Source: Solenopsis invicta
Taxonomy: Eukaryota; Arthropoda; Insecta; Hymenoptera; Formicidae
DNA length: 64,000 nt
Assembly (NCBI RefSeq): GCF_016802725.1
Contig: NC_052677.1
Coordinates: 19,252,053-19,316,052 of the forward strand
Direction of reading: 5' to 3'
The notes under the pieces were generated by a model. The model made no database searches and was not told the origin of the DNA. It saw only the letters and a list, made by a program, of their open reading frames with translations. Positions 1-14,215 of the stretch are shown one piece after another. A program made the translations under genes and the position numbers. How positions within the stretch are numbered: position 1 is the stretch's first letter; each line of letters starts with the position of its first letter.

Positions 1-329
1 CAGTACACACATGCAAACTGTTGCAAAATGCAGAAATTAAATTGCTTAATTAAATTCATTACTTTTATAACTGCCAGCGGAGTAAAAAAGATAATTCATT
101 ATATAATAATTACTAAAGGATAGAAAATATGAGAAAAGCGAAACGCAGAATATGACGAGAATTTATAATTAAAATTTATATTTAAAAAAATCTATGTCTG
201 AAATAAGTTTCACGTAATTCTATTTAAAAACGCACCGTGATCCGAGTATCTTTGAAAAAATAAAAATTTTCTCTTGTCGTTAAAATCTGCATAAAAATTA
301 ATGAGGCGAAAAGGGAGAATCAGAACGAA

Positions 330-330
<1 letters not shown>

Positions 331-378
<48 letters not shown>
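331..378. repeat. (AG)n microsatellite
   Basis: A dinucleotide run of about 23 AG units with one interruption near its left end. It is read directly from the sequence and no function is implied. Confidence 0.97.
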
Positions 379-384
<6 letters not shown>

Positions 385-1511
385 TACAAGTTCTTGTATC
401 TTGTATCATACAGTGACTATTTTATGGGATACTTACCATGAGACATTCTCTGTAGTCGGATCTGCCCACCGTAGCATTAAGATTTCATCCACCGACCTAA
501 TAATTTCTCAGGCTGCTTCCTGGCGCATCCAATAGTAGAAATGCTTTTATACAGCATTTTGCCAGTATATTATTTACGACATCAATTCATATAATCCACA
601 TTATATACTCAACTCGTGTTCTCTTCAAAATCGCGGATCTCGAAAGGAATAGAAAAGAAATAAAGAAATAAAGGAATAAAAGGAGTGAAAAAGAAGTAAA
701 CGAGGGAAGAAAAGAAGAGCGCGGAGAAAGTGAAAAGAAAAGTGTAGAATGTGCGAAGCTACAGGAAACTGGAAAGAAATTGTACATCTGTCCGCGCAAA
801 TTGCGGGTCCGAGAAAACGGCAGAGACCGCGCGCGCTATATCAATCTGTTCGAAGGAGGTAATACGCGCGCGAATAAGTTTCCGCGAAGGGGTGAGGAAA
901 TCCCGATGCGAAATCCGATTCGCATTGGCACAAGAGGGACGGCATTCTTCTGGAAAATTGCGGGAGATCCGGGAATATTCGTGCCGCCTTTATCGCCGCA
1001 TTCGAAGCGGCGAACATTCGTTCTCTCCCCATTACTAACGCGAGAACGGAAAGTTATATTCGCACGCGCGCGCGGCTAACGCGGAAGGAAGCTATTTAGA
1101 GATGTCGAGAGATTTCCCTCCTCACCTGACTTGTTCCTTCTTCCCACTCCCTCCTCTCCTTTCCCCCCCCCCTCCTCTTCCTCCCTGTCTTGCGTTCTTC
1201 GCATTGTCTTAGCGTTTCGAACGCATCGTCAGTATTCATCGAGCTTTCTCGCTTTAATCCAGCTTTTGTCAGAAGCATCTTTCCTCGTTCGGAAATCTGC
1301 TGTGAAAATTTCGCTCGTCGCTCGGGTGACGAGAGTCCGGGTGATTTTGTTCGCCTCCGCGCGACCGGAGCACCCACCACGTGTAGCGAATAAATTCGAT
1401 TTGGCGAATTTTAACTGCACTAATTCTGACCGTATTAATTACACCGAAACGTCTGGGTCTGCCCACAGATCCGAGAATTTCCCGTTGGGCTATTATTATC
1501 AGTCCTTGCGG

Positions 1512-1522
1512 GCGCGCGCGCG

Positions 1523-1579
<57 letters not shown>

Positions 1580-1580
1580 G
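1512..1580. repeat. compound (GC)n(CA)n microsatellite
   Basis: A GC run of roughly nine units passes directly into about 24 CA units. The alternating purine-pyrimidine stretch could adopt Z-DNA, which is known for such sequences but not shown here. Open frames across it are artefacts of the repeat. Confidence 0.97.
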
Positions 1581-3429
1581 TGGGTGATGCACCCCCGTGG
1601 AACTGAATTCGTAACGAGATTGTTCATTAACATGTACGATGTAAAACGCCGGCGCTAGCGGAAGCATTAACGTGTCCGCGTGCATAGCCGAACGTAGGTT
1701 CGCGGGGACGGAAATCGCGGCGGCGGCGGTCGCAAATTGGATTATCGGACTTTCGAGCGCGACGCGTTCCTGATAAAAACGGGCCGGAACGTGTCCCGAA
1801 GGACCGAGAAAGATTATCGACAGCCGTACGGTCGATGACACACGCGTGGCAAGAGAAGGAAAAGGGCAACGCGCACATTTTTTTTTTCTTGTCGTTTTTG
1901 TTTTATCTGTGTTTTTTTTTCTTTATTTTCCGCTCGCCGCGCGTCGCCGCCGTACGGGAACTGGAAACAACGGCGACGCCGCAATTTCACGCTGTAAAGC
2001 TGTAACTTTGAGAGTAACTTTTTCGTTAGACGAACTACGCCGTAACGAAATTGCTGGATGAACTCGTTGAAAAATTCGCGACGCGACAGGACGCGACGCG
2101 ACGTGATGGGTCGCGCGAAATTGAAGTTGAAAGGACAAGTTTCGGGACTTACGAATATAATGGAATACACGTCGTGAGAGGAATTTTTCAAGTCTCTACA
2201 GTTTGCTAATTATTACATTTTTTGGCGTTTTGATTTATTTTATTTTACCGATTTATTTGCGGCTTTAAAATGCGGTTTAATTATCGCGATTACACGGGGA
2301 TGTCGGACCGTTGCAAATTGTTTATATATTAATGATTTTCAGATAATTTCCGAAATAAACAAAATACGCGTAAATAGGGAAATTCAGTAGAGGAAGGACG
2401 GCGATCGCGGAATATACCTGGGATGGTGGAATATCGCAATATCTCGTATAATTCGCGTTGAATTCTAAGAGCAACCGTTAAAATTACTTCGTTACAATCA
2501 ATTTAAACGTTGTAGAATGGTGACTGGTCATTAATGTTTGCTGTGTATTCATAAAAGCTGAATTTCAATTTTGCAGGTAGCAGAAATTTTTCCAGATGTA
2601 TACTCTCTACGTAATTTTAAGAAGTATGTTACATATTAATTTTTTAATTTTAATCTAACTTGAAAGCTTTAAATGTGAATTTCAAATAATATGATTGGAC
2701 TTGATTGTGTCGTAATGTGTGTATGAATTCTGTAAACAAAGTCATGTTTTCTGTGGGCTGTGGTTGTGGAATACGGTCGTCCGTCACGTGCATCTCGGCC
2801 TCTCTCTTTCCGAGACTTTGCAATCTCATTGTAGACGTTGTATGTTTATTAGAAACAAAGGAATTATTTTAAAAAGTTTCAAGTTTTATTTAAAAAAAAT
2901 TTTAAGTCAAAAAAGTTATTAAAAAAAAATTTGTCCCAGACGAACCTCTACCTATAGGGGATGATGGGTAGAACTTTGCGACTAATAAACCGTCATTGGT
3001 TAATATTATGTCGCGTTAATATTTACTGAGTTATTGTCAAAAAGCAAAATGATATTCCACAATCTCCTCCTTTTCTCTAATGTGTTTCTTATGCTTCTTG
3101 GAGTAATAAACCATTTCTGTAATCTTATTTCGATTAAATGTAGAAAGTTTAGAGAAAGGTAACATAATTAATGCTTTTCTTAGTTTTGTAGTACGGATAT
3201 CATCTAGTTTTTCTTGCATTAATGTTTTCTCCAAATAGTAATTTATACCACGAACCGCTTTTACAATCACACCCGATTTTTCTTTAGAAAATTCCAGAGG
3301 AATACTATATAGCGGAAATTAATTTGCTGTGACTCGGAGAATCGTAAACGTTTTTCGCTAAAGCTTTGCGGCGTAATTTACAAATGGATCCCGTTACGTG
3401 ATTCTATAATTATCTGATTATCGATATAC

Positions 3430-3451
3430 ATATATATATATATATATATAT
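3430..3451. repeat. (TA)n microsatellite
   Basis: A short TA dinucleotide tract inside AT-rich intergenic DNA. Confidence 0.95.
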
Positions 3452-5663
3452 TCTTTGTAAGAGCGTACCGGGAAATTGATACTTTCGAAATGCGATATTT
3501 CACCTGTAACAATCCGATATAACGCAGCGACTGGAATTAGAACTGGTGTACAATTTCGACGAGTTTAATTATCGACGTCATGCAAATGTACGGAAAAATA
3601 AACCTTACAGCGGGAATCGCCGCGGCGTGGCGTTTTCATTTTCGCTTGAAAGACACATTCTCCGGCTTGCCGGAGAAATTACAACAGTTTCAATCTCTGG
3701 CTCGCGGGTACTGTCATTACAATGCAAACGCGACCGGAAAGTGGTAAGTCCCGCGTAACTTTGCGCCGCGTGACGTTACATCGGTCCTCGTTTCTCGTTT
3801 CGTTCGTTTTCACGACGTCCAAGCGAAACATTGCAATCTCGAAACAAACACTCGCGTAATTAATTTAGTTACGGCGCCGTCGCGTCGTCACCGCCGGCTG
3901 CTTCCGAGCTCGGCATTAATAATCGGCATTAATAATGGCACGACGCCGCGCGCCGCGATAAGAGCGTTAAAAACTTCATCTTCCGCCTTTGATACGATCG
4001 CGTTTTCCAATGCGCGATGATCTCAGGGGTCACCGAATGCAAAACAGCGCGCGTGTCTCGTACGACGTCGCTCAAGCTTTTCGACAGAAAAGTTGGATGA
4101 TACAGAGATGGCTTGATAAAAATATCGGCTACTGTTCGAATGTTTCATTTAATTGCAACATCGAAGAAATTATATCCTCAACTTAAGAGTTTCTCTCTTA
4201 TTTTTATAGTAATCTTTTCTGTAATAAACTAGACCCCAAAGGGATATTTTCTTAACTTCAGAGAAAGTTCTTCTAAAGGATAAATTAGCAGATATTTTTA
4301 AATTTTATAAGGATATGTAGAAGTAAGATGAGATTTTTTTATAAGATTTGTAACGTCGACATACAGACGTAACTTACATGAAGAATTTTGTATAGTTTAC
4401 AAACTCGTTAAACTTTTGTCTATATTTCTTATTTATACTTTTTATATTTATCACCCTTTTTATATTTATCGTTTATACGTAAAAATGTAAAATATCGAAA
4501 AGGTACGCTTTCAGCAACTTTCCCCTAAGACTTGGAACGAGAAGCCTAAGCGGTGCGAAATCGTCGCTGCCAATCGCTCTCCGCGAATTTGTCACGCGGA
4601 TAGACACGACAGCAAACTCGACGCTAATTGAATCGTGAAGCTTTTCTCCTAATAAGAAACCCAAATACATTAGCATCCAATCCCGGTTGGTACGTGGTCG
4701 GGGAAATAATACGTGCGATCCCATTTCTCTCCTCCGATCGATCCGACGTTGCATTCCAAGGGGATGGGGTTGCAGCACCGATCCGTGTGCGCAACGTGTA
4801 CGTTTCGGTTGTCTTCATTACATTTTTATTCCTGCGCTTTATTTTTCACGCAGTCCATGCAGCCCACGAGAAAATTAATTTCAATAATTTTCATTCGATG
4901 CAAAATTCGGATAACATCGAACTGATTATAAATTAACTTGTCCAGTCGATCGTTCGCAATTTGACTTTACCGTTGGTCTACAAAGAGCTCAGCGGGGATT
5001 ATACGATATACATTTTAGAGGGATGAACCAAGTCCCGGAATATCGATGCGGTTTCCAGAGAGTTTCGCACGGAAAAAAAAACCAAATTAATCACCAGATT
5101 CGAAAAAAAGGAGAGAAGGGAGAGAAAAACAACCAAGTACGTTGCTGCGTATCCACATCTGAATCTATGAGATTAGCCGTTATATTGCGCATCGTCGCTA
5201 TCGCTTTTCGATAACAGCGCGTCGTTGGGTATTACTCAACATCAACAATTCAATCCGTATTTCCCCAGGGGGGAATGGCTGGCTACCCGGTGTGTCGGTG
5301 TGTACCGCGTGTCTTTTGGGAAATATGTTGTTGTAATCTAGCGTTGCATCCGACAACCATCGCGCGCGGCAGCAACTATTACGGCTCCGGCTGCATCATC
5401 GGATAAATCATTCTCGTTATCGCCGTTCGAGCGATACGACGCTTTTGCAGTTGTTGTCCCTAATATGCACTTGCATGCTCGCAAGCACAAAAAGGCTCTG
5501 CGATAACTATCGGAAGTTTCTGATTTTCAAGGCGTTGCATAAAAGTTTCCAAGCTACTTAAAGCCAAAGTGGGAAACTCGACCGGCGTACCGGCGTACGG
5601 AAGATTTACCGCTATTTGTTCGTCATTTTTTCACGTCGTCTCGTAAATACGACGTGTATCAGA

Positions 5664-6102
5664 TATACAGGATGTTTTATCTCGAGTCGATTATCTTGGC
5701 AAGTAAGCATTTTCAGAAGGAATATTTCAGACATAAATTGTATAATCTTATAAGAAAGAGATAAATAATAGGTAAAATTAATTTTCAGAAAATATCAATT
5801 TTTCCAGATCACATAAAGGTCATCATTTTTTTTTAACGAATATATATGATTTTTTTTAAAAATAGAATATGATTTCTCTGTTCCGTATTAATAAATAATT
5901 TCTCTTTAAGAAATGGCCGTACAAATCTTTGTACGGCCATTTAAAAAATTGTTTTTTTTTCTTTTTAATTAATTTTTTTATATAATTTATCCATTTCCAA
6001 ATTATACAACTTTTGTCTGAATTTTTTCTTGAAAACTCACTTGGTATTACTTTTTTTTTTAAGTTAATCGACAGTATCGCTTAAAATGAAATATTCTGTA
6101 TA
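5664..6102. mobile_element. foldback MITE-like element with TATACAG ends
   Basis: The outer ends are inverted copies beginning TATACAG at 5664-5670 and, on the other strand, at 6102-6096. The two halves continue as imperfect inverted repeats, sharing a segment of the type CAGACAwAArTTGTATAAT. The element folds around a perfect 15-bp stem (5911-5925 with 5928-5942) and a 2-base loop. There is no coding capacity, so it would be non-autonomous. Related inverted-repeat sequence recurs at 17540-17850 and 26361-26986. The exact boundaries and superfamily are inference; short TATACAG-type ends suggest a Tc1/mariner-like relation. Confidence 0.65.
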
Positions 6103-9100
6103 AATCACAAATTTATTTTACGCAGAGAATTTATTTATAAACTTCTCGAACCTTTGTCCGCGCGTGCGCGAACGATTCGATATTCAATCAAGCACGTAAT
6201 TAAATATTTACAACCAATTAACGTCATATTTCCTCAATCGGATGGATCGGTGGTGTGTGTATCTCGCGCGAGTTATTTCCTTCTATTATATCTTAAATGA
6301 GATAGAGAGAGATTTCTGTTCCATATACCAGGCGAGATACCAAGAACTTCGGTTCGTCTAATGCAGTAATCGATACGACTTTTACACGGGCGGATAGATT
6401 GCCTTTCCGAGTAATAATTAGCGTCTGGCTCGAAGTTTATCGTACCGCCGCGAGTGTAATTTCCCCCGAGGATAACGGAACGGCCGCATTGTAAATTTGT
6501 GGATACACGCGGATACTCTGAGCACATCAAGTACCTACAAACTGAAACTGAAACCCAAATTCTCATGTCCGTAGATGCTAAGAATAATTTTCGTCTCTGT
6601 TATTCGATAGTGATTGTTTCGTCAATAAACAAGACAATTCACGGAATTAAGTACATCGAAGATTTCTAAAAGTGATTTATGTACATATTAAAAATGATGT
6701 ATAGTATATTAAAGATTACGTGTCTATATATTCTTTTTAGCGATACGCAAACTGAAACTTTTTTTATGTTTATTTTCTCTCCTCTTTTTTTGTCTATTAT
6801 TTAAAAAAATTTCTGGGAAGAAGGATTTTGGACTGTAGCGTAAAATATAGTATTTTTTTAACATCATGTAAAATTTGTTTAAAGGAATACATACATAATG
6901 TGTTTGAAAATATGTATATTTGTTGACAAAAGATGCAAAGTTACATTAAAGAGATGTTGTTGAACTTTAAATGCATTTTTCTCAAAGCATTATTTTTCAA
7001 CGTAGTCACAATAACTCAAACATGATTTATTCATTTTGAAATTTTAAAACAATATTTTTAATTATATTTGGCATCGGATTACGGAGGCTTTTTCCGATTA
7101 AAAATTTTTTTTTGTTAGAAAAACAATGTTCAAATTCCAATATAAATTCAAGTGTAAAGTTTTGCAAAAAATAAAATAAAATAAATTTTCTTTGTGATTC
7201 GAAAATAACAAGTGTGAGACAAAATAATCCTTACTTTTTTATTTCAAATAATAACAAGGTTGAATCGTGGTTATTATACAGATACGCGTATTTATTTAGA
7301 ACACCATTATTATCGTTTATTATTTTCATTTTTATTCCAATTTTGCATTTGACTTTTTTTTTACTAAAAATATATTTTTTCAAAAGAGAAACATATTATT
7401 TAGCTCTTTAAATAAAAATTGATATTGAAAAAATGTATAATTTTCGCTAAACTCGCTACGTTTTATATAGCTTAAACATATGTCATACGTCATATTATTA
7501 TAAATATAAATATTATATTACATTATTAAATGTTACTGAATAATCTATATTTTTAATATATTTTTAAAAATAATTCTTCATTATTTATATGTTGTTATAT
7601 ACAAGTTAGTTAAAAATCAAGGATCACAAGTTGAAATTACTCGATTTTCTCTTGATATTTCGAGTCAAAGAAAAATACTCCGACTTTTTCCGCTTTTCCG
7701 AGAAACAGTTGACAGCCCCGGGAGCCGATGATTTACGAAAACATTGAATGTTTGCCGGTGAAGTTTCGCTTTTGTCTTCCAGGTGTTTTCATTGGCGTGG
7801 ACGAGCGCATGTTATTAAAATATATATAAAATTCGCAAAAGCTTTCATTACACGTACCCGCGGGATTATGCTGCGGTGCAAAATAAGAAAATTACGTATA
7901 CATGCTCGTATATGTTCTCGGCTATTAAAATTATCGTTACGCAACGCATGCCTAAATAAAGTTTAATTAATAGATAAATTAAAAGGGTCAAACGCTGACG
8001 TAGCTTAACTTTGTTCGTTAAGATTGCACATCTCTCTCAATTTTCTGCGCGATAGAGCAGGATGTTATCCGAGGAAAGGATTCTCCATGATTATCCGGAA
8101 CTGTTAAAACATTGATTTTTCGAAGAAGCTCTGCTCCAAATTGTCCAAATATGGTATGGTTGAGAGAATATCCGGTAAGTTTCCGGGACACCCTATATAC
8201 ATGGCCTTTTACGGCGCACTTTTCAGCTTCATCCGGTTTACATAGATACTTTTAGCCTTTCGCGTATATCCAGGGCGTGCAAACAGCTTTTAGGAGGCCA
8301 CCGTTGCCGCTCTTATCGGCGGTAGCGCGATATTCTATGCTCCGGTGAAGCTTTTTTTAAATGGAGTGTAAATCTTGCTTCTTACGTGCAAAAACGGATG
8401 AAACGAAAACATACAAGCGGAACGCATTTTCTTTCAATTACGTTTAATGCCTTTGGGACAGGGGTTTCTTTGTCGAGCATATTAAATCCTATTAAGAAAC
8501 TTTCCCTAACGAGAAACGTTACCTCCAAACTATGGGGTATGCTTGAAAAAAATCTCTCTAATATACTTTAATCATGGATAGAATATTTAGTATTATTATT
8601 TTAATATTGAGAAAAGTTACTATTTTAAAAAACTCGAGAATATTTTTTTTAGTAAAAAGAATATAATAATAAAATATTTTTTAATTAGGAATTATTAACC
8701 AATCACATATTTGAATATTTAAATATTTAATGCATTATTAAATAATATGTTATATTATTAATAGCATTTAACACTTTTGTGATTGATGGAACATATATGT
8801 CCCAATCCATCAAAAATTCATATTCCACAAACATAGAGATAGAGCGACTACTTCTTCTTTTGTTCATTTTGAAGATGAAGGGTAGGACTCTTCATAAAAA
8901 AATCAACAGCCGTGTGAGGCCGTTCATCCCTTGATTCGCATATCTCATCAAATATTCATAAAATGGGGTAAAAGTGAAAAGATGCACGTAACTGCTACAA
9001 AAATTAAGATAACGAGTTCTTTTCGAGCTCGTTTCGAAGATCAACAGTGTATAAGAGCTCTACGAAAAAAAAAAATTGCTGAATTTTAAAATGGCGGATT

Positions 9101-10192
9101 CAATGTAGCAGAGCGGACCAGAATGTTAAATTTTGTTGTAAAAATTAGATGCTAATTGTAAAAAGAAGAAAAAATTAAGCACGAAAAGAAGACTAAACAA
9201 ATGGGCAGCATTTGAATGTAACGTCAAGAAAGCACTATTAATGAACGATAATGCACTTTAATACGGAATGGGTTGCAATTAATTAAAAAATTCATTTACG
9301 CTCCGGCGGAAGATCAACTCCAGATTGGTCAAAGAATTCGGAGATGAAAAGTGGCTTCTCTAAGGTCTGAGACATCGTATAAGAGAGAGTTATTAACTCG
9401 AGCCCGGGGAGAGTAGCCGTGTTCGCTTTGCTGTATGCATTTTGCTAGAGAATTTAATAAGCCGCCTGCCTCCCTCTGCCCCTTCTTCCTCTTCTTTTTC
9501 TTCTTCATCCCTTGCAGCCATCGCGGTGGAATGCATTCGATCCTCGAAACAGCATTTTCCGCTAACTCATAACCCATGGCGCATAAACGATCTGCTGCGA
9601 TGTTACTCGCGCTCGTAAAAGAGAGCTATTATAAAAGAGATATTATGAAGCGAACGTCTGGTATTTTACGAACGTACAACAGGTTAGGTTTTTCTAAAAA
9701 GCTGTGTTTCAAAAATGTTGTATACGTATATTAATATATGCAAGAATCAATCCTTTGAGGTTACTATTAAGCAAGCGCACATGCAAAGCACGTATGCATT
9801 TCTTTTGTATTCTAGATAATATAGTTTAATATATTCTAGTTATTTTACAAGCTCTTTCATACAACTTCCATAAAATTTACGTTTGCGTTTGCATTCATTA
9901 AACCATAATAATCTCATTTTAAAGGATTGGAAGGTTTCCTAACGAATGCGTTTTGTCCTGTGATACAGCGCTGTCCGTATATTAATTACCTGCTGAAAAG
10001 CTATTGTGCAAGAGAAATGTCCTTTCAATGCGTATCTCTGGCTATGTCATCACCAAGGTTAATAAATAAATATGAAGCAAGATAGTCCGCACAGAAAAAA
10101 ATTACAGAAAAAATAGGAGGCGCGTGTGTATACGAAAAAGAAAAACTTGATCGCTCTATTTCCTACAGTAAAAATATTTTAGTTTAGTACAT

Positions 10193-10205
10193 GCGCGCGC
10201 GCGCG

Positions 10206-10250
<45 letters not shown>
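10193..10250. repeat. compound (GC)n(AC)n microsatellite
   Basis: About ten GC units are followed by about 18 AC units. The architecture matches the tract at 1512-1580. Confidence 0.97.
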
Positions 10251-10252
<2 letters not shown>

Positions 10253-11167
10253 TATTTACATTATATATTTATTATATACATATATATAATTCATATTATA
10301 AATTTTTATTTAAAAAAAAAAGTTTAGGGATATAAAAGTTTAAAACTATTTAAACACAAATTATACATAGTCGCATGTTCTAATATTTACATATGCGTGG
10401 TAGATTAGCGACCGCGTGACAGGCAACTATCTAATCTCTGATTGACTAACTTTCTGCTCTTATATTTCAAAAACTATCTCTTGAAAAAAATCGGTGAATA
10501 ACAATTTTACTTAATTTTTTGAGAATTTTTTTGATACAGTATTTTAATTTACGAATTTCGGAACACCCTGTATATTTAAAAAATATATGTAAATACATAT
10601 GTAATATACATATACAACAGACAAAAAGCTCTGATTTATCTTGTTTCTAACAAATGCATTTGTTCTCTGACATGCGTTATTCGCTATACTAATTATTTCG
10701 ACATTGTTCACAATCCGAGAATATCGCGTTGTGCGCGGCAACGTTTGTTAATTGGTCACAGCAGCATTTGATCGGGTTCGGCCAAACAGACTGGCCTGTT
10801 TTGTATCCGAAACGCAATAACGCACTCGCGCGCTCGTGTTTCAAAACTGTGTCTCTGTTTCGGTAAGATCCAATATCCGTTTACGATCGTTGCGAAAAAA
10901 TTATATTTCATATCGAAATGGTACGTTATTTCTCGTCATTGCGCAATTTCAGCGCAATGTTTCAAAGCTGAAAATTCAAAGTGGAAAAATTCAACGTTAG
11001 CTCAAGTCACATTTACGGCACGAAAGCAAGCTTGAAAAATTGCAAGATTAACGTTAATGTTCTTTTTGTAGCTCGTATTCTGTATCTTACGGTTTATCGA
11101 TTTATTGGCAACTATATAACCACGCGCGTCTTTCCCTTCATCGTTTGATATATATGGTAGTAATAAC

Positions 11168-11173
<6 letters not shown>

Positions 11174-11240
<67 letters not shown>
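11174..11240. repeat. (AC)n microsatellite
   Basis: A pure AC run of 33 units. The cysteine/valine-rich open frame on the minus strand is simply the translation of this run. Confidence 0.97.
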
Positions 11241-11241
<1 letters not shown>

Positions 11242-13894
11242 CAGTTATTACCACGGTTACGGGTAATTAGTGTTAATTGAACGAAGAGTGAGAGCCGTCC
11301 CGATTCGCTCGTGGAACGATCGTTTAACGGTCAATTAAATCTCTCGGCAGGTTACGCCGACGACGGGATTGCCGTTGTTTGCCGTTGTCTCGCGATAACC
11401 AACTATTCCGGGACCAATCCAAGACCGGCGGTCAAATTGAGCGAAGTGGGGTGAGTGCGACCCAAAAAGTTACCCAGTTAAGCGAACTAGTTCTGGATTA
11501 ACTCTCAAGATTTAATATCGATTTGCGGAGTCGTTATCCGAAAATACTTTGAGAGGGCACAATCGTTTTTCAAGGGAGAAAAAGATTATTTTTACGTGAA
11601 TTTTTTTTTAGAAAAGTATGCGGATGTTTCTTTTTGAACTTGAAAATATAATAATACATATTTTATCTGTAATTATAAATTTTTACAAGTAAAAATAATA
11701 AAAATTGTAGTAATCTTTTTCATATAAAAAAATAATTTGATTATAACTATCAATCAGATCAATTATTATAATACTGAAAAAATCATATTACGTCTTGAGA
11801 ATATTCAACATTCATATTTTCTTTTGAAATTACAAAACCTGTGGTAAAATATTTAATTTACAGGACAAAATTCCTATACTTTGTATCAGAGGCATCTATT
11901 TCAAATTAAAAGTTGACAACATACGTATTTTCTGATTGTTAAGCGTCGCGTCGCTACAACTTTACTGGTGTTAATCTTGGTATGAACTAGACTTCTGAAG
12001 CCGTCAAGGCAATAACGTGAAGATGAGAAGGCTCTCCCGTCTTCTTATGTCAAACGTATTTTCGTCGAGACGCTCGTTTCCAATGAGATTCTCTTTCGCT
12101 CAAAGAGCACAAAAGCGCGTCTCCTTCCCTTGTCTTCTCACTTCCACGGTTCTCATTTCCTCTAGAAGGGATTGGAGGATTCCCTCCGTTTCGGTCTCGC
12201 CCGTGCTAGTTTCACACTTAATCCAGGCCCCCCTTTTGCTCTTCCTCGTTTCTCTTTCGCCTCCTTCATTCGTGATACAAAGCGATTTGACCTCACCGAC
12301 CGGAAGGCTAAAAAGACATGCATAATCCGATTAAAAGTGGATTTTGCCGATATAAGAGCGAAGGGACGCGCGCGCGCGCTGTTGTCAAGCAAGCGCAAAG
12401 TCAAAAGGCTTTAATCTCCGGTCGATGTTCATTCTCCACGCACCTGTTGAGCTCATTAATGAGGCGAATTTACATCTACTCGCTAGCCCTGTTTCTTCGC
12501 GGTAAATTTCTACCCGATAAATTACCATGGAATATTGAGCGAAACGACAAGTGTAACGTGAAAAGAAAGAAAGAAAGAAAAAAAACTGAATGGTTGCGAC
12601 GCCGATGTTGGAATCGGGAGGATTTCTTCATCTCTCGATTTATATTTGCCAGAGTATTTTTCGCGAAGATAAATGAAAGACAATAAATAATTCGGCGGCA
12701 GTAAGGTGCAAATACCTCGAGAATGCAAAAAAATCCACGTCACAGACGGTGCTCTTCGAGACCTAATTAACTCGCGATGCGTTAAAGCTCATCCATGAGA
12801 GCACTCATTTTGCGCGCATGATATATCGCGTTATATCGTGGTCGCGTGAATATTCGCGTTGAAATATGCAGCGCGTATTGACGCGCGAGACGAGTACACT
12901 CGTGGGACTCACGTTTTGATCAAACGGAAATTAGGATTCTAATTTCCGGTATGCTCGTCGCGTCGCGTCGAAGCTTACCGAGTATCAAACTAATGACGCG
13001 CTTGTCTGTAAATATGACTGTATTTCTCCATGAGAGAAACTGTAGCTCAAAAGAAACAGAGAAGATTAAATTGGTTATTAAATGTTAAGGGGGGCAGCTG
13101 ATTTAGGCCGCTGAAAGAAAAGTGACTTTCGCGATTTTTTTTTAACAAAGAAAGGTAAAATTGATCTTTTTGAAATTTTAGGGATATTTTGTTACGTATT
13201 TATACCATGTAAAAAATTTTTTTATTGAAAACATTTAACATAACGACACCGTAATAAATTAGTAATTAAAACGCGTTGCCATCGGAGTTGCAAAATAGTG
13301 AAAAAAATGGAGCCTATAATTTTTGTCTGAAACAAACAAAAAAAAACTAAAAATATTTTTAATTTTTATATAATTGTATAGTCAATAAATTAAAATAAAA
13401 TAAAAAGGTGGAAAATTATAAAATTTTTAGTATATTAAAGAGAAAGTGACAATTTTGACGATACAAGTTTTATTCTTTTCATGCAATAATAATTGTTTAA
13501 AGTTATTTTTTACAAATATTTTAGAATGCTTAACAGTAATTTAAATAAAAAAACTCTCAAGTCGTTTGGTCAAATAATTTTTTTTCTATCTTCCTCGCCA
13601 ATTTGAAAGAAATGCTTTGGTATACTCGCGCGACGTTTATTTGTTATCCGAGCTATAACTTCCAAAATACTTGGAATTTTATTCTAAAATTCTTTAAGAG
13701 TATATTCTCTAAGAATTTTACTATCTCGATTAAAACAAAAGAAATTTAAATTTTTGACCCGATAAACCAAGTATCTCTCTTAAACCTGAATCTTTTTTTC
13801 AAACGTCATATATAACATTTCTTACTATGAGAGGAGGAGGGGAGAGGGTTTTAACCCTTCAAAATTTTAAAAATTATTCGCGTAATAAAATGTA

Positions 13895-14215
13895 GCGATC
13901 ATGGCGTAGAGTCGTAGAGAGTCGTGCGACTGCTCTTTGCGCCAAAGACTCGGGTTCAAATTTGATTCGATCAGAAACATCTGATTTTATTCGAACACTA
14001 TCTCTTGGAAAGTAATGGTAAACCATCGAGAGTATCTTGCCATGAGAACCCCTCTAAATTAGGCCGTTCGGAATCGGCGTTTAAACCGTATATTCTCTAT
14101 ATCTGAGTAAATTGCAAAAAGCACATTTCAAATACGCTGAGAGATCACCACATCTCTAATAAGAGATTAAAGGACTGAGATAATGGCAGAAGATTGTTTG
14201 AATGGTCCTTGTGTC
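13895..14215 (+). mobile_element. tRNA-derived SINE-like element
   Basis: The left part contains a Pol III B-box-like motif (GGGTTCAAATTT, near 13950) preceded by a tRNA-like stretch that could hold a degenerate A box. Downstream is a segment of the type GGAAAGTAATGGTAAACCA (near 14008-14026), which closely resembles the conserved core found in many animal tRNA-derived SINEs. There is no coding potential. The right boundary is uncertain because no clear tail or target duplication was found. The tRNA origin is inference from box spacing and the SINE core-like motif. Confidence 0.55.

Larger units (their letters stand above)
1..5663. other. gene-poor intergenic DNA
   Basis: No protein gene can be supported here. 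The stretch alternates AT-rich DNA with CpG-containing islands (about 780-1130, 1630-2110, 3600-3980). Short open frames in the islands overlap one another on both strands and match no family I recognise. Microsatellites within it are listed separately. A ten-base C run at 1163-1172 is the only other low-complexity feature of note. Confidence 0.6.
6103..13894. other. gene-poor intergenic DNA
   Basis: Mostly AT-rich DNA with no supported gene. A motif of the type GGACACCCTATATA at about 8187 and GAACACCCTGTATA at about 10562 resembles common insect transposon termini, but no partner end is clear. The CpG-containing stretch 12000-12450 carries overlapping open frames on both strands with no recognisable domain. 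Two large CA microsatellites are listed separately. Confidence 0.55.

Noticed and set aside
1269..1841. 190-codon minus-strand and 175-codon plus-strand open frames
   Set aside because: Both run through the GC/CA microsatellite, overlap each other and have no recognisable domain.
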